Assembly (NCBI RefSeq): GCF_004664715.2 | Contig: NC_051063.1 | Location: forward strand, 109,936,829 to 110,000,828 | DNA length: 64,000 nt | Source of the DNA: Peromyscus leucopus | Taxonomy: Eukaryota > Chordata > Mammalia > Rodentia > Cricetidae | Direction: 5' to 3' | In this document: piece after piece, positions 23,898 to 35,512 of the stretch | Position numbering within the stretch: position 1 is the first letter of the stretch | Layout: every line of letters starts with the position of its first letter | Notes under the pieces: model-generated | What the model was told of the DNA's origin: nothing | What the model saw: the letters and a program-made list of their open reading frames with translations, nothing else | Database searches by the model: none | Program-made: the position numbers and the translations under genes

Positions 23898-24530
23898 AAT
23901 GTATATATTTCTGTATTTTCCCTCTCCACAATGTCTGGTTTCTACTTGCTTCCCTGCCTATGTGCATAAGTCATCTCTGCCATCATGCTTGCTCTTTGCT
24001 TATGAATCTCATCCAATGTCACCAACCCACATAACTGTTGAGCATGATATAAATTTTGTATTATATGGATTTTGTATTAAATGTTCAGGATGAACATTGG
24101 GTAAATAAATTTATAAAATTATATATCATAAAGCACACACACATGCATACACCCCACTTTTTTTTTTTACGAGTTTCCATGGTTCACTGTGTGTGTTGAC
24201 AGCTTTACACATCTACAGTTGTCATTACAATTTTCTGATTGGTATCAGACCTGTCCTGCTCCCCCACCCGACAATAACACACTACACTGCAACATTTTTT
24301 TGGCCCATTCTTTGGAAAACACGCATAATCTTATTCAATGTAAAAGTTCCAGTATGTACATATTATAAGAGACTTTTTTTTCAAAAAAAAAATACTTAAC
24401 ATGTGTATATTTGTGTTGTATTTGAAAAATCAGATATTAGTCTTTAAATATCATTGGCAAAATTTGTGTGTTGTCCAGCAAACCTGGTTTCCTCAGAAGC
24501 TTTGTAGTTTTCATTCCTTGAGTTAGCATA
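23898..24530. other. No recognised feature
   Basis: AT-rich DNA with a short CA run near 24136 and a T-tract near 24161. Nothing nameable. Confidence 0.4.
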
Positions 24531-24539
24531 GCACGGCTA

Positions 24540-24611
24540 TTATATATATATAGTGTTAGTATATAGTATTATATTATTATATAGTATTATATATATACAT
24601 ATATATATAAA
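24540..24611. repeat. (TA)n-rich simple sequence
   Basis: Imperfect TA/TATTA alternation upstream of the next B1. Confidence 0.85.
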
Positions 24612-24644
24612 CAATAAATGTTGTGTTATGAAAAACTGACTCTT

Positions 24645-24828
24645 GCTGGGTGGTGGTGACACACGGCTTTAATCCCAGCACTCTGGAGGCAGAGGCAGGT
24701 GGTCTCTGTGAGTTTGAGGCCAGCCTGGGCTACAGAGTGAGTTCCAGGACAGGCTCCAAAGTTATACAGAGAAACCCTGTCTGGAAACCAAAAAAAAAAA
24801 AAAAGAAAAGAAAGAAAGAAAGAAAAAA
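24645..24828 (+). mobile_element. B1 SINE with TSDs
   Basis: A plus-strand B1 (gctgggtggtggtgacacac..., core ttccaggacaggctccaaag) with an A/GAAA tail. TGACTCTT at 24637-24644 and 24829-24836 is the target-site duplication. Confidence 0.95.
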
Positions 24829-24839
24829 TGACTCTTATT

Positions 24840-25279
24840 CTATATACATATATATGCAGTTACTTTATAAAAAGTAAATTGCATATAAATATCATTCTGA
24901 TTTCTTTTATTTACTTTTTTATAATAAGCATTATGGCTTCAGATTTCTTTTTATTGTGGTGTGTTTTTTTAATTTCTGTGTGTTACTTCTTGTAATTTTA
25001 CATTAATTCTTCCATTCATACCCACCCAAATTATTTTTAAATTCCTATAGCTATAAGTAACATTAAAATCAATAACCTTGTACACATTTACTTTAATGTG
25101 CACAAGCCTTTCTTTGACATCATTGCCTAAAAAAGGTATGGCTAGGTCATGGGACAGGGAAAGGTTTAGTTTTCCTCAAGAATGTCAGCTTGTGCTCAGG
25201 AGGGTACATGTTAGTCTCTGCGCTTGACCACAATATGTAAGCAGCCCATCTGGCACCATGATTCTCAGTGGTTTAGTGT
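24840..25279. other. No recognised feature
   Basis: AT-rich DNA with no nameable repeat or gene. Confidence 0.4.
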
Positions 25280-25640
25280 TCATATTTGGCATGGATGGGT
25301 ATATGCATTATCTCATGTGTGTGGGTTCACGTGTGTTAGGGATGAGTGCATATCCACTTGAGTGCCTGTGCTTGTAGAGGTCAGAGGCTGACACTGGGTG
25401 TCTTCTTCCCTCAATGGCATGAATCTTTACTGAGGCAGGTTCTCTCTCAGAACACAGAACTTGTCCATTTGGCTATTCTAGAAAGCCATCTTGCTCTTGG
25501 GGTTTCTGTCTCTTGAGCACATGGATATCAACATATGCACTACTACATCTGTTTGCATTTTCATGTTGGTGCTAGGTACAAAACTCTGGTACCCATGCTT
25601 GTGTGAAAGCACTTTATCCACTGAACCATCTCCCAGTCAC
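25280..25640 (-). mobile_element. B4-like composite SINE
   Basis: Plus-strand landmarks: 'gtgcctgtgcttgtagaggtcagagg', 'tgggtgtcttcttccctcaatgg', a decayed B1-like middle, and the reversed head 'gaaagcactttatccactgaaccatctccc'. The order matches the other reversed B4-type copies. Confidence 0.72.
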
Positions 25641-25879
25641 TCTGTGTTTTGCTCTGTTCATATGGTACCCACCATTTCTACTTATTCTTCAAGCCTAGGA
25701 TCATATCACTCATTATTATCTTGATTCTGCATTACTCAAAGTCGTACTCCTCAATAGTATCCCCCTTTCCAGCTCTCACAAATACATGCCTTTCCTTTAT
25801 GGCCCACAACAGTGATACTGATATTGTCACTATGGTTGTCTAATTTCTTATTTACAGGTTTATTTCTTATTTTATGAGC

Positions 25880-26045
25880 TAATAGTGTAAATTTTTATGT
25901 GTAGGATGTGTGGGTCCAGGGAGTGTACATGGGGAGATCAGAAGAAATCCTTCAGTAGCCTTTCCTCTGTGGGTTCTGGAAATTGAGGCCAGGTTAGCAG
26001 GCTTACGTGGCAAGCTCTTTCACCTGCTGTCACCTTACCCGCTTC
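25880..26045 (-). mobile_element. B3-like SINE fragment
   Basis: Weak but ordered match: 'ggggagatcagaagaaatcctt', 'cctctgtgggttctggaaattgaggcc', then the reversed head 'ggcaagctctttcacctgctg'. Confidence 0.55.
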
Positions 26046-26084
26046 CCTAACGTTCTTAATAAATATCCCACCTACTTCCCAAAG

Positions 26085-26450
26085 CCTCAGCAGTCTGATT
26101 GCTAATTATGCACAAATTCTCATCTCTAATTCTCCAGTTGCATTCATGCATTCTTTGTAAGCAACATAGGGTCTGGCCCATTTCAACTGAATTTCCAAGC
26201 TCTCTGGCATTCTATGACTGCTTCACTTAAAGAAGAAAGAAGTCATTTCTGTCATAACACCCGATAAATGTTAAATGCCTTTTATTTTGCCTCTTTGCTT
26301 TGCTAATATTTGTTTACATAGTTCTTTACTAAGAGAATCCTGGGATACTAGAAGATAGAGTAGTTTTCTTGTTCATCTTTGTTTTTCACATAGTTAGCAT
26401 GATCTCAAAAACTATCTATTGAGTGACTGAATAAATGAGCAAAAATAAAT
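26085..26450 (+). mobile_element. L2 LINE 3' end
   Basis: Ordered L2 3' landmarks are present in diverged form: a 'gcatgcattctttgtaagc' type segment, 'ctgcttcacttaaa', 'ttgttcatcttt' and the terminal 'ctattgagtgactgaataaatgagc', which corresponds to the TTGTTGAATGAATGAA end of L2. Confidence 0.65.
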
Positions 26451-28000
26451 AAATCAAGTATTATTTCTATCAAGTGCCCTTAAGTAATCAAACTTTGTAA
26501 TGTCCAATATTTTAGTCACAATTTAAAATTCTTTATTAACAAAGTACTAAAAGATGTGATGCAAGAACTTCAATTAAAAAGAACTGTATCTTAAAACCAA
26601 TTTACAAAGAAGACTGCTTGATTATTTGTTAGTTTTTTTCCTCCAGAATGTTTTATTAATGAGCCTCTCTATAATCCTTTTTAATCGTTATCATATTGCA
26701 TATCAATAGTGTTAAGAATTCCAAAACTGAAGTATAATTGAAAATAAATTCATCAGCTAATTCTCCCATCATCATAAAGTGAATCCAGTTGAGTCAATTC
26801 ATTCTTTCTTCTCATGATCCCTTAGATGGTTAACATATGCACTAGGAAGAATACCATCTCTTTATTATTACAGCTATGTAAAGGAACACGTGTTCCTTTG
26901 GGAAATGGGGGTTCTGAGAGCTGCACTGCTCTGCTTTTAGCACTACACATCCAGCATCCAGAAGGTGCTTTGGTCTGAGGTAGACTGGACAGTCGCAACA
27001 GATGTAACCTTTCTTATTTATTATAGATTCCCCTGCTCTTCTTTCCTGTCATATTTTAGGCAGGTCTTCTCACAGTCTATTTTAAGGGCATACTGTGCCA
27101 TATAGCCTATTCTTAACACAGTCACTGATCAAGGAGTGATATATCCACATCTGACCAGTTTGGGTCAAATGTTATGTCTTCTACATGTGTCCTAATACAT
27201 TTAGATTCTCCTGACTCCAAGACTATCTTAGAATGCTATTTCTTCTCTGTCTTGTACAGTGCACTACATATGTATCAAGTCATATTGTTTCAAGAAAGAA
27301 TCAGCATGAAATATGGCTGCAAAACATCCTTCAGCTCATAGCACAGTAACAAGTAATATTATATCATGCATTTGCATATGAATAAATAAATATCCAAAAT
27401 TCCTTGTCAGCTTTCAACACAGGCTATTAACATTACTCCAATTATCTTTGTCTTCTAGTATATGTTAGATAACATATTTTCAGTAATAGTAGTATCATTG
27501 GATTTGTTGTCTTAGTTTAAGTGGAGAACATGATATAGCAAAAAGTATCTGTGTATTAAGGCTATTCACCTATCAATTTACACTCTATTCTTCCTCTTCC
27601 CATCTTGGAAGAGTCATCTAAATCCACAGCTTCAGATTCCCCATCTTTTAAGTGGATATACAACTTTCTGTTATACTGATGCATATGCAGCTTTAAAAAT
27701 AATATATATTGGCTATCAGCAAACTGGAAAACTATTCAGGAAACATAGACATAGATAATTATTTGTCTTGTCTTTTTTTTTTTGTGGGGGAGGTTTTACT
27801 GTCTGGGACAAAAATATTCTTACAGCCCAAGTAGTCTCAAAGAAAGCACATATAATAAAGGAAAGAATAAAGTGGCTATGTTCTAAAAATAAGTGTTTAT
27901 AAAACCAGGTATTGAGACAAACTTGGCCTGTATGCTAGTTTGTTATCCCCTGGCATACACTGAATATGTAACAAATGTAATTAATTTAGCCTGTCTTTCT
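26451..28000. other. No recognised feature
   Basis: About 1.5 kb of AT-rich DNA without a nameable gene or repeat. Confidence 0.4.

Positions 28001-28002
<2 letters not shown>

Positions 28003-28034
<32 letters not shown>
28003..28034. repeat. (GT)n microsatellite
   Basis: Uninterrupted GT run. Confidence 0.95.
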
Positions 28035-28035
<1 letters not shown>

Positions 28036-28519
28036 TACTGTTTCAAATTAAGCTCTATCTAATATGATATGTGATAATACTATTTTATGATTTGTTTCAT
28101 AGCCTCCCTCATATAAGTCTTCTGTAAGCACTTCAGTAAGATTATACGATGTGCTATATTGAATCTATTTCTGATAGAGACAGCACATTGAAGTTTGATG
28201 ATTTTAATACCTGATTCTCCATTTTACATGGAGAATTACTAAATTCTCCAAACATACATTCTACTTTACCCAGAATCTATATAATTATGATCTGTTCTTG
28301 AAATACACTAGGGATTCCAGCAAGGTCTGGAGAAAAGCAGTAATCATATCATCAACCAAGTCTCTGGAGACCAGCCCTTCTCTGTAAAATGTACTGTGTT
28401 GCCTCCTGATTGTCTTGCAGCCTTGCAAAGAACTCATTTCTATCATTCTATCAGTCTTGGTTTGGGTTGTAAGTTAGAACTACTGCAAGTGTTTGAAGCA
28501 CAAACATTTCTCAGACCAG

Positions 28520-28549
28520 ATTTAAAAAAAAAAAAAAAAAAAAAAAAAC
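28520..28549. repeat. Poly(A) tract
   Basis: A long A-run. The sequence upstream does not resemble a SINE or L1 tail that I can name. It could be the tail of an unrecognised retrocopy or part of the old L1 that follows. Confidence 0.85.
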
Positions 28550-28589
28550 ATAAAAAAATGGAGATAAATTTTCACAACACTTAAAACTC

Positions 28590-29220
28590 CTGCATTAAAA
28601 GATATCAAGGAGGAAAAAATTATCAAACTACACACTGCAAGAAAAGGATTATAAAACACACATCTGACAAAGGACTGGAATTCAGGGGGCTATATAACAA
28701 GAAAGAAACCTGAAAACCTCTTACAACTGAATATAAGAAGATCAGCAACACTATAAAAGGAGTGTGAAGAATTTAAAAGCAACTTTACAGAAGAAGATAT
28801 AAATGGTCACTAAGTATATGAAAAATGCAGATGAGCTCATTAGTCATTATAATGAGAAAGTAGGATGTATCTCAAGAAAATCTACAATTAAAATGATTGA
28901 GCACACCAGCACTGATAAAGTTGAGGATAAACTGGGATTCTCTCATAAATTATACTTGAATACAAAATAGGGCAAATGCTTAGACAAAACTCTTTTTATA
29001 ACTAAACATGTACTCATTCAATGGTCTAATAATCCTGCCTCCAGAAATGGAAACATGTTTATAATAGCATTGTGTAAGAACAAACTTGGCTGATATAGTT
29101 GATCATAGTCAAAACACAGAAATACACAGTACTTACCAGAAGGAGAAGGTATAGATACAGTATAGAATAATTGAATCACTACATAATATAGTACTGCTTA
29201 TCAACATAATTTTAAACTAA
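28590..29220 (+). mobile_element. Ancient L1 ORF2 3' remnant
   Basis: Diverged L1 ORF2 phrases occur in order on the plus strand: 'aattaaaatgattgagcacaccagcactgataaag', 'aaactgggattctctcataaattatac', 'ataatcctgcctccagaaatgg' and 'aatagcattgtgtaagaac'. All frames are broken. The degree of decay fits an old mammalian L1 rather than a rodent-specific one. Confidence 0.68.
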
Positions 29221-29227
29221 GATTTTA

Positions 29228-29640
29228 TGTCTTAGTTAGGATTTCTGTTGTCATAACGAACCACCATAACTAAAAAGCATGTTGGAAAGAAAGGGTCTAT
29301 GTGGCTTACACTTCCATATTGCTGATCATCATCCAAGGAAGTCACCACAGGGAATCAAACAAGACAGAAACATAGAGGTAAGACGATTGATGCAGAGGCC
29401 ATGAGTGGGTGCTACTTACTGGCTTGCTTCCCCTGGCTTGCTCAGTGTGCTTTCTTATAGAGAACAGGACCACCAGCTCAGGATTGGAACCACCCACAGT
29501 GGGCTGGACCTTCCTCCATCAGTCATTAGTTAGAAAATGCTGGATGGCTGGATCTTATGGAGTCAGCTTCTCAGTTGAGTTTCCCTCATTTCAAGTAACT
29601 CCAGTTTGTGTGTCAAGCTGATATAAGATTAGTCAGCACA
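29228..29640 (-). mobile_element. MaLR-type 3' LTR
   Basis: On the minus strand this runs TGTGCTGACTAAT...AAGACA, with TG...CA ends. It is the left LTR of the 29228-31364 element. On the minus strand a promoter-like TATAAGAAAGCAC box can be seen (near 29455). It resembles the abundant rodent MaLR (MT/ORR1-group) LTRs; the subfamily is not settled. Confidence 0.8.
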
Positions 29641-30793
29641 ACTGACCCATTTTCATCTTGACCGACAAACAAAACACATTTCTGTTCTTATTCCTCCCCA
29701 CTATCTCACATTAAAAACATTAATATCTTTTAAAAAGTCTTTACAGATTCAAACACATTGAAATTTCAGTCTTTTTAAAATATCCAATCTCTCTAAAACT
29801 CCAAAATCTCTTTTAAAAATTCAGACTTTCACTTGTGGGCTCCTATAAAAATCAAAATTAAATTAAATACCTTCTTCAGAATGGAAGAATCACAGCACAG
29901 TAACAATCTGAACCAAACAATACCAAATTCTAACAATATAAATAACTCAATGTCCAGTTATCTGGAATTCCCTCACAATCTGGGCTCCTCCATTTTTTCA
30001 GCTCTGCCCTCTGCAGCATACACAGCTTGTCTTCTAGTTCTAGCTGGCTCCACTCCACTACTGTTGCTGTTCTTGGTGAACATCCCAGGGTACTGGAATC
30101 CCCAAAATGCCAAGGTCTGCTGCAACTGGGCTGCACTGTCATCAATAGCCTCTCATAGGCTTTCTTCATGGTGCCACGCCTCAACTTCTTTGTATGACCC
30201 CTTCAATCCTGGGCTTTCAAATGCCACTGAGGCTGTACCCTCACCTGGCCTCTCACAGTGCCAAAGCCTAAATGTTCTCCCTTCATGCCTTCAAAACCAG
30301 TACCACCTGGGTGACTCTCACACCACTAAGTCCAACCTCTTCTAGAACATAGCTTGTGTGTGCTGTCCCTGAGCAAATACCTTGCAGGAGATTTACCTCA
30401 ATGAAACTAGTCTCTTCTAATCACTGATGATTTCTTAGGCCCAGCTAACCAGAATCAATTGCCTCAATAATGCAAAGGTTTCACTCCAATGTGGATGGTC
30501 TCTTGTTAATTACAACTGATTTGGCCCCAACTAAGAATAATGACCGAATCTCAATTCAAAATAGCAAATGGCTTCAATATAGTCTTTAAACTTCCCTCTG
30601 AAACTTCATGCGCCAGGCCTCCATCATATGCACTGCTTTCAACATTCTTATCTTCCAAGTTCCTACAGAACAGCTCACTGAGCTCTCAATATTCAATGAC
30701 TTTTCTAGTGGAAAGCTCCAAAGTCCTTCCACAACCCACCCAAAACCATGGTCAGGTCTATCACAACAATACCCCACAATACTTGTACCAACT
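29641..30793 (-). mobile_element. MaLR-like internal region, non-coding
   Basis: About 1.15 kb lies between two LTRs of the same type and orientation. Next to the right LTR the minus strand starts AGTTGGTACAAG...TGGGG, resembling the TTGGTACC...GTGGGG start of MaLR internal regions (leucine-tRNA-type primer site). I see no gag, protease or polymerase motifs, as expected for this non-autonomous group. The 170-codon open frame on the plus strand (29833-30345) is antisense to the element. Confidence 0.72.
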
Positions 30794-31364
30794 TGTCTTA
30801 GTTAGGGTTTCTGTTGTTGCAATGAAACATCATGACCAAAAAGGGAGTGGAAAAGGAAAGGATTCAGTTTACACCTTCATATTATTGTTCATCATCCAAG
30901 GAAGTCAGCACAGGAACTCAAATAGGTGAGGAACTTTGAGGCAGGAGCTGATGCAGAAACCATGAAATGGTACTGCTTGCTGGTTTGCATCCCCTGGCTC
31001 ATTCAGGCCAGGGATGACACCACTCACAATGGGCTGGGCTTTATCAATCACTACTTAAGAAAATGGCAGACAGCTGGTTTTTTTTGTTTGTTTGGTTGGT
31101 TTTTTTTGTTTTTTGTTTTTTGTTTTTTTGAGACAGGGTTTCTCTATGTAGCTTTGCACCTTTCCTGGATCTCACTCTATAGACCAGGCTGGCCTCAAAC
31201 TCACAGAGATCCACCTGCCTCTGCCTTCCAAGTGCTGGGATTAAATGAATGTACCACCACTGACCGGCCACAGCTGGATCTTATGGAGACACCTTCTCAA
31301 TGAGGTTCCCTCATTTTAGATGACTCTAGTTTGTATGTCAAGTTGATACATGACTACCAGCACA
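30794..31364 (-). mobile_element. MaLR-type 5' LTR interrupted by a B1
   Basis: Second copy of the LTR: plus-strand start TGTCTTAGTTAGGG and end ACTACCAGCACA. It is visibly similar to 29228-29640 but diverged from it at many positions, so the insertion is old. A B1 splits it at 31078-31269. The bases outside the two LTRs (TTTTA left, GATTA right) are only a partial match, so the 5-bp duplication is not clean. Confidence 0.8.
31078..31269 (-). mobile_element. B1 SINE nested in the MaLR LTR
   Basis: Minus-strand B1 with a long T/GT-rich start (reversed tail), the reversed tail box 'gagacagggtttctctatgtagc' and core. ACAGCTGG at 31070-31077 and 31270-31277 is the target-site duplication and lies in LTR sequence, so the B1 is younger than the LTR element. 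Confidence 0.95.
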
Positions 31365-31369
31365 GATTA

Positions 31370-31900
31370 TAACTATTAGCATTGGTAAGTTTTCCTCATG
31401 GTAGATGGCTTACAAAAAAGAGTGCACCCTAAGTGTATCATTTGATCAACTCTTTGAAAAACACAATAATCAGTCTGTGATGGGGAAAAGTCAAAATAAT
31501 GATTGGCCAACTTTGGGATCCAGGCAAAAGAAAACATGATTGTAATCATGACAGCAGTCTGCTGGATAGGTTTGCTACAGAAGTACTTGCATCAGTTAAA
31601 AGTTTGAAAATGGACAATCAATATTTGAATATTTTGTTATAGGTAAATTGTACAACACAGGAAAATACTCTATAAGTAAAGTGAGCTCTTATTAATGGTA
31701 GTGAAGTGGTCCATTAAGATGGGAGCATGAGAACATGTGATAAATACATTGTAATAAATCAGAATATAGTGTGGATTACAGGTGATTAGAGGGATGGGTA
31801 AACTGATACACAGCAATGAAGCATAGAAAACAGTGTAGAAACTAGATAGGAAGTTCATAGACACTTAATGCAAAGTGCAAAGTTCTTTTATTTTGTCATT
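31370..31900. other. No recognised feature
   Basis: Single-copy-looking DNA; the minus-strand frame at 31670-31864 has no recognisable motif. Confidence 0.4.
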
Positions 31901-31902
31901 TG

Positions 31903-31922
31903 CTATATATATATATATATAC

Positions 31923-31972
<50 letters not shown>
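31903..31972. repeat. (TA)n microsatellite with TACA interruptions
   Basis: Long TA alternation ending in a T-tract. Such tracts can form cruciforms and are hard to assemble. Confidence 0.95.
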
Positions 31973-31974
<2 letters not shown>

Positions 31975-32049
31975 TTTTTTTTCAAGGGCCTGATATAATA
32001 AGATAAGGTATGCAGGTAATATCTTACTCAGCTGGGTCTACTTGCTCAT

Positions 32050-32101
32050 ATGTGTGTGTGTGTGTGTGTGTGTGTAATATGTTATTATATATATATATAT
32101 G
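32050..32101. repeat. (GT)n then (TA)n compound repeat
   Basis: A GT run at 32050-32074 followed by a TA run at 32084-32101. Confidence 0.9.
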
Positions 32102-32109
32102 ATTAAGTA

Positions 32110-33057
32110 TTTTACATTGATCAACTTTCCTTATATATATATGCTCAAGATATAGATTAGTTGTGTTATGTAAGGTACCCTACAGATGATGCATGATCTT
32201 TGTGTAGTACAGAAGACAAAGCAAAGACACTTAATGAAATGTATTAAAATGTAAAGCTAAAAAAGATAATTCATTTTTTCATTTTACAGTCTCAGAAGTC
32301 CCATATATTTGATTGCTTTCAGGGTATAAGTTAAAGTTTTTTTTTGAGACAAAAGTCTTGCAGATTTAGTATATTTAGTAGAGTAAATGGTCCTGCCTAA
32401 TTTGGGTGGATGCAGCCCAGTAATATGAAGGGATACATAAGAGGGAGTGCCTCTTCCAAGACAACTTGAGCAGAGACACGTGTTTTGTCCTTCTTTTGAA
32501 CTTCAACTTAAACATTGGCCGTTTCTGGTCTAAAGCCTACTGTGTCTTCTAGGTGACAACGTCCAAATTCAGCTTTCCTTGATCCCAAGCTTGCTAACTG
32601 AAATTGTAGGACTTCTTAGTCTTCAGATTTTATGATAAATATTTGTCTGACTACCATTGGTGCTATCTCTCTGAATAACTGTGACTAAGACATTCAGTCA
32701 AAATCCTCTATTAAGTATAAACTAATATAAGAAAGCTAAGTGTTAAGATGATAACATCCTCATACTTGTCCACTAAAATGTGTTTTCCTCCACCAAACTC
32801 AGCTGTAAGTTCCACATGTACAAGAACCATTTTCTGTTTACCTTTGATTTTTCATTGTCATTAGATGTGACATGTAGGGAGTTCTCAATCATCAACTGAA
32901 TCTAATGTGAAGATTATTCAGGCAAAATTCCTGTGTCCTTTTAAACCAACAGCTCACAAATATCTATGATATTGAAATGGTCTATCATCCCAAAGTTATT
33001 TGTACATAAACTTGACTGTATGCTAGTTAAATATGTAAATATTTCTAAATTACATTT
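32110..33057. other. No recognised feature
   Basis: AT-rich single-copy-looking DNA without a nameable gene or repeat. Confidence 0.4.
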
Positions 33058-33232
33058 AGTGTGTGTATGTGAGTCTGTGTATATATGTATGTGTTTGTGT
33101 GTGTATATGTGTTTGTATGTGTGTGTGTGAATATTTGTGTGTCTTTGTGTATGTGTTTTGTGTGTATATATGTCTGTGTGTGTGTTTTGTGTGTATGTAT
33201 GTGAGTATTTGTTTGTGTAAGTGTGTTTCAGT
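33058..33232. repeat. Imperfect TG-rich repeat
   Basis: About 175 bases of TGTG/TATG/TTTG variants. Overlapping Cys/Val- and His/Thr-rich open frames on both strands arise from it and are not genes. Confidence 0.9.
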
Positions 33233-33235
33233 ACA

Positions 33236-33385
33236 CATGTGGAGGCCAGCAGACAATTTCTAAGAGTTTCTAAGACAGTTTCTAAGAGTGGAATATCATT
33301 CCACCAAGTCAGATCTTAGGATCAAAATCAAATGTCAAGCTTATCAGCAGGTACGTTACCTGCTGAGCTACCATGTTGGTTCAAC
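33236..33385 (-). mobile_element. B3-like SINE fragment
   Basis: After the TG-rich tail (reversed) come 'acatgtggaggccagcagaca', 'aagtcagatcttaggatcaaaatcaaatgtcaagctt' and the reversed head 'aggtacgttacctgctgagctacc', in the order of a minus-strand B3/B2-type SINE. Confidence 0.7.
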
Positions 33386-33389
33386 ATTA

Positions 33390-33530
33390 GTTTTTATAAT
33401 TGAGAAAACAGTGGTGTGTAGAGATAAAGTAGCTTGCCAAAAGTGGTGTAGGCAGAAAATAAGAGAATCAATATTCTGTCCCAGGACTGCTAAACTCCAT
33501 AGCCAAGTGCTTTCCATGATGTCATAACAG
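33390..33530 (-). mobile_element. MIR SINE remnant
   Basis: 'aattgagaaaacagtggtgtgtagagataaagtagcttgcc' and the following bases correspond to reversed MIR (gaggaaactgaggcacagagaggttaagtaacttgcc), diverged. Confidence 0.6.
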
Positions 33531-33622
33531 CAACAGAGCAAAAGGAAGCCAGAGATGGAACCTGTTCATCACAAGGCACATTCTCAATGAGAACTCTCTG
33601 TGCCCTCTCAAAAGTTTGAATA

Positions 33623-33709
33623 GGGAGGGTGGCAGGAGAGAGGAGAACAAGGGAATCCGTAGCTATGTAGAACTAAATTATATTGTAAAATAAAATTAAA
33701 TTAAATTTA
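33623..33709 (+). mobile_element. 87-bp L1 3' tail with 14-bp TSD
   Basis: G-rich start (gggagggtggcaggagagagg) then 'gaatccgtagctatgtagaactaaattatattgtaaaa' and a TAAAATTAAATT tail: the last part of a rodent L1 3' UTR. CAAAAGTTTGAATA at 33609-33622 and 33710-33723 is a perfect target-site duplication. Confidence 0.93.
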
Positions 33710-33723
33710 CAAAAGTTTGAATA

Positions 33724-35030
33724 AAGTTCATTACCACTATTGTAGAACATATAATACTGCCAACAAAATTTCTCTATTTTATATTTGCCTGACAAAGACA
33801 GGACACTCCCTTCCCCCTCTTGGATAAACTATCAGAAGAGAGTGATGGTTGAATGAAAATAATACATCACATGTGTTGTTCATAATTTCCCTTGACAAAA
33901 AGGTTCTGAATGAGGTGTACTGCAGAATTGTATAATGCACACCCCACCACTACTGCCATCTTTAGGCTGATAAAAGAGAAAAGAAAGAACATTATGGCAA
34001 AGTATCAGATCTAGGAATCCTTTTTCTCTGACATATCAGGTTGTATATGCTTGTGACTTTTGAGGCATTGTTTATATTGGTTAGCAATCTCAGAATAGGC
34101 AAGAGTGAATTGCAGAATGATAACTTTGCCAGGAGAATGACTTCAGAAAGTTTTCAATAGTATTTGGGGACACACTAAATGTTTTACTGTGATGTACTCA
34201 TGTTATCTTAACACTGTACTAACAGTATCACAGGCTACACAAACTGGATGCTATCCTATAACTTGATGTGTATCAGCAACTGGCATTCTGAAATATTCTG
34301 GCATATTCAGTGGTTGTTAGTAAGAGTAATATTGAATAAAACAAAATTTTAAGACTTAACATGACAGATAAATCATATCTTGGTGGGGTACTTATATTTA
34401 TCTCGTTAGTCTCTCTCCTCCTTTTCTTCCTCTCTTTCCCTGTCTCTTCTCCCCTCTTATAATCTTCCCTTCTTTCATTTAAGAGGAGAAAATTTTGTTG
34501 AAAAACAAAACAAAACAAAATATATAAGATGTAATCTTGGTATTTTCCTTCTTCATTTGGTGTGACTAGTAACTTTTTAGATTTGGGATCTACCAGAAAC
34601 CAATCCTTGAAAACAGATGGGATATGACCTAAAGCAAAAGAAGGGAGGCAGAGAAGGGAAAAACAGGAAATCCATGACCTTTGCATTGATGAGCAACTTA
34701 TCACCATGTGCACTAGAGCTCAGTCCTACTGCTGATGTCTTAAAGAGGTGATCACACCTCAATGGCAAAGAATCTATTTCTCTTCCTAACCCTACTTGTC
34801 TTGGTTGAGAACTGTTTTCAAGAGTTAAATCCTTTGGCATCCTGATTTGTCTTATAACAGACAGAATACTTGTCTGAGGCCAGGAAAATCCCGGTGGAGA
34901 AAGATCTAGGTCCCTGCTGTGGATCAGTTTCTGCCATGCATGGGGAGTGTGAATTACAGAGATATGTGCACACCAGCAGCAGCATGTGCTATTAATTTCA
35001 TTTGGATGGAGTCCAAAAACAGGGGGTGAA
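33724..35030. other. No recognised feature
   Basis: About 1.3 kb without nameable features. A 146-codon minus-strand open frame at 34273-34713 has low-complexity Arg/Glu- and Ser/Leu-rich stretches from a polypyrimidine region, with no domain that I recognise. Confidence 0.4.
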
Positions 35031-35033
35031 GTT

Positions 35034-35056
35034 AAAAAAAAAAAAAAAAAAAAAAC
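35034..35056. repeat. Poly(A) tract
   Basis: An A-run preceded by sequence that I cannot assign to a repeat. It might be the 3' end of an unrecognised retrocopy; no flanking duplication was found. Confidence 0.8.
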
Positions 35057-35254
35057 TAGCTTATGAAATTAAACTCATGCACACAATTCTTTTCTTATAA
35101 TAGTCTCTAGACCATTATAATTATTATATCCCAAGGGCACTAGGAAGCAGAAAAGAGAGATATGACAAGGTTGGAAGTGTGTACTTAGTGGTTAATATGG
35201 AAAAGGTGAACAAATTGTCAGTGCGGATTGATTAAAACATTTTAAAGGTTGTTG

Positions 35255-35461
35255 TTCTATTGCTCTGTTCATGCTGCCACTGCAGCACAGCACAACCTGG
35301 GAGGTTTAAACAGCCAGCATTTTCACAGTTGTGATGAAGCCTGAGATCAAGGTGCTGGCCATTCGTATCCTAATGATGATTATGCAGTTGGCTTTCAGAA
35401 AGCCAGAAGTTTCTCTGTGTCACCCTATAGGAAGGAAAAGGAAAGGGCTGTGTGGGGGGAG

Positions 35462-35512
<51 letters not shown>

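Noticed and set aside
29833..30345. 170-codon open frame, the longest in the window
   Set aside because: It is antisense to the internal part of a MaLR-like element flanked by two LTRs, has no protein motif, and uses no plausible gene context.
33056..33263. Cys/Val-rich and His/Thr-rich frames
   Set aside because: They are products of the imperfect TG repeat on both strands. The same applies to frames at 742-981, 15711-16011, 48061-48337, 54371-54691 and 57624-57854.
34273..34713. 146-codon minus-strand open frame
   Set aside because: It contains low-complexity Lys/Arg/Glu stretches produced by a polypyrimidine plus strand, with no domain, splice context or repeat relation that supports coding.
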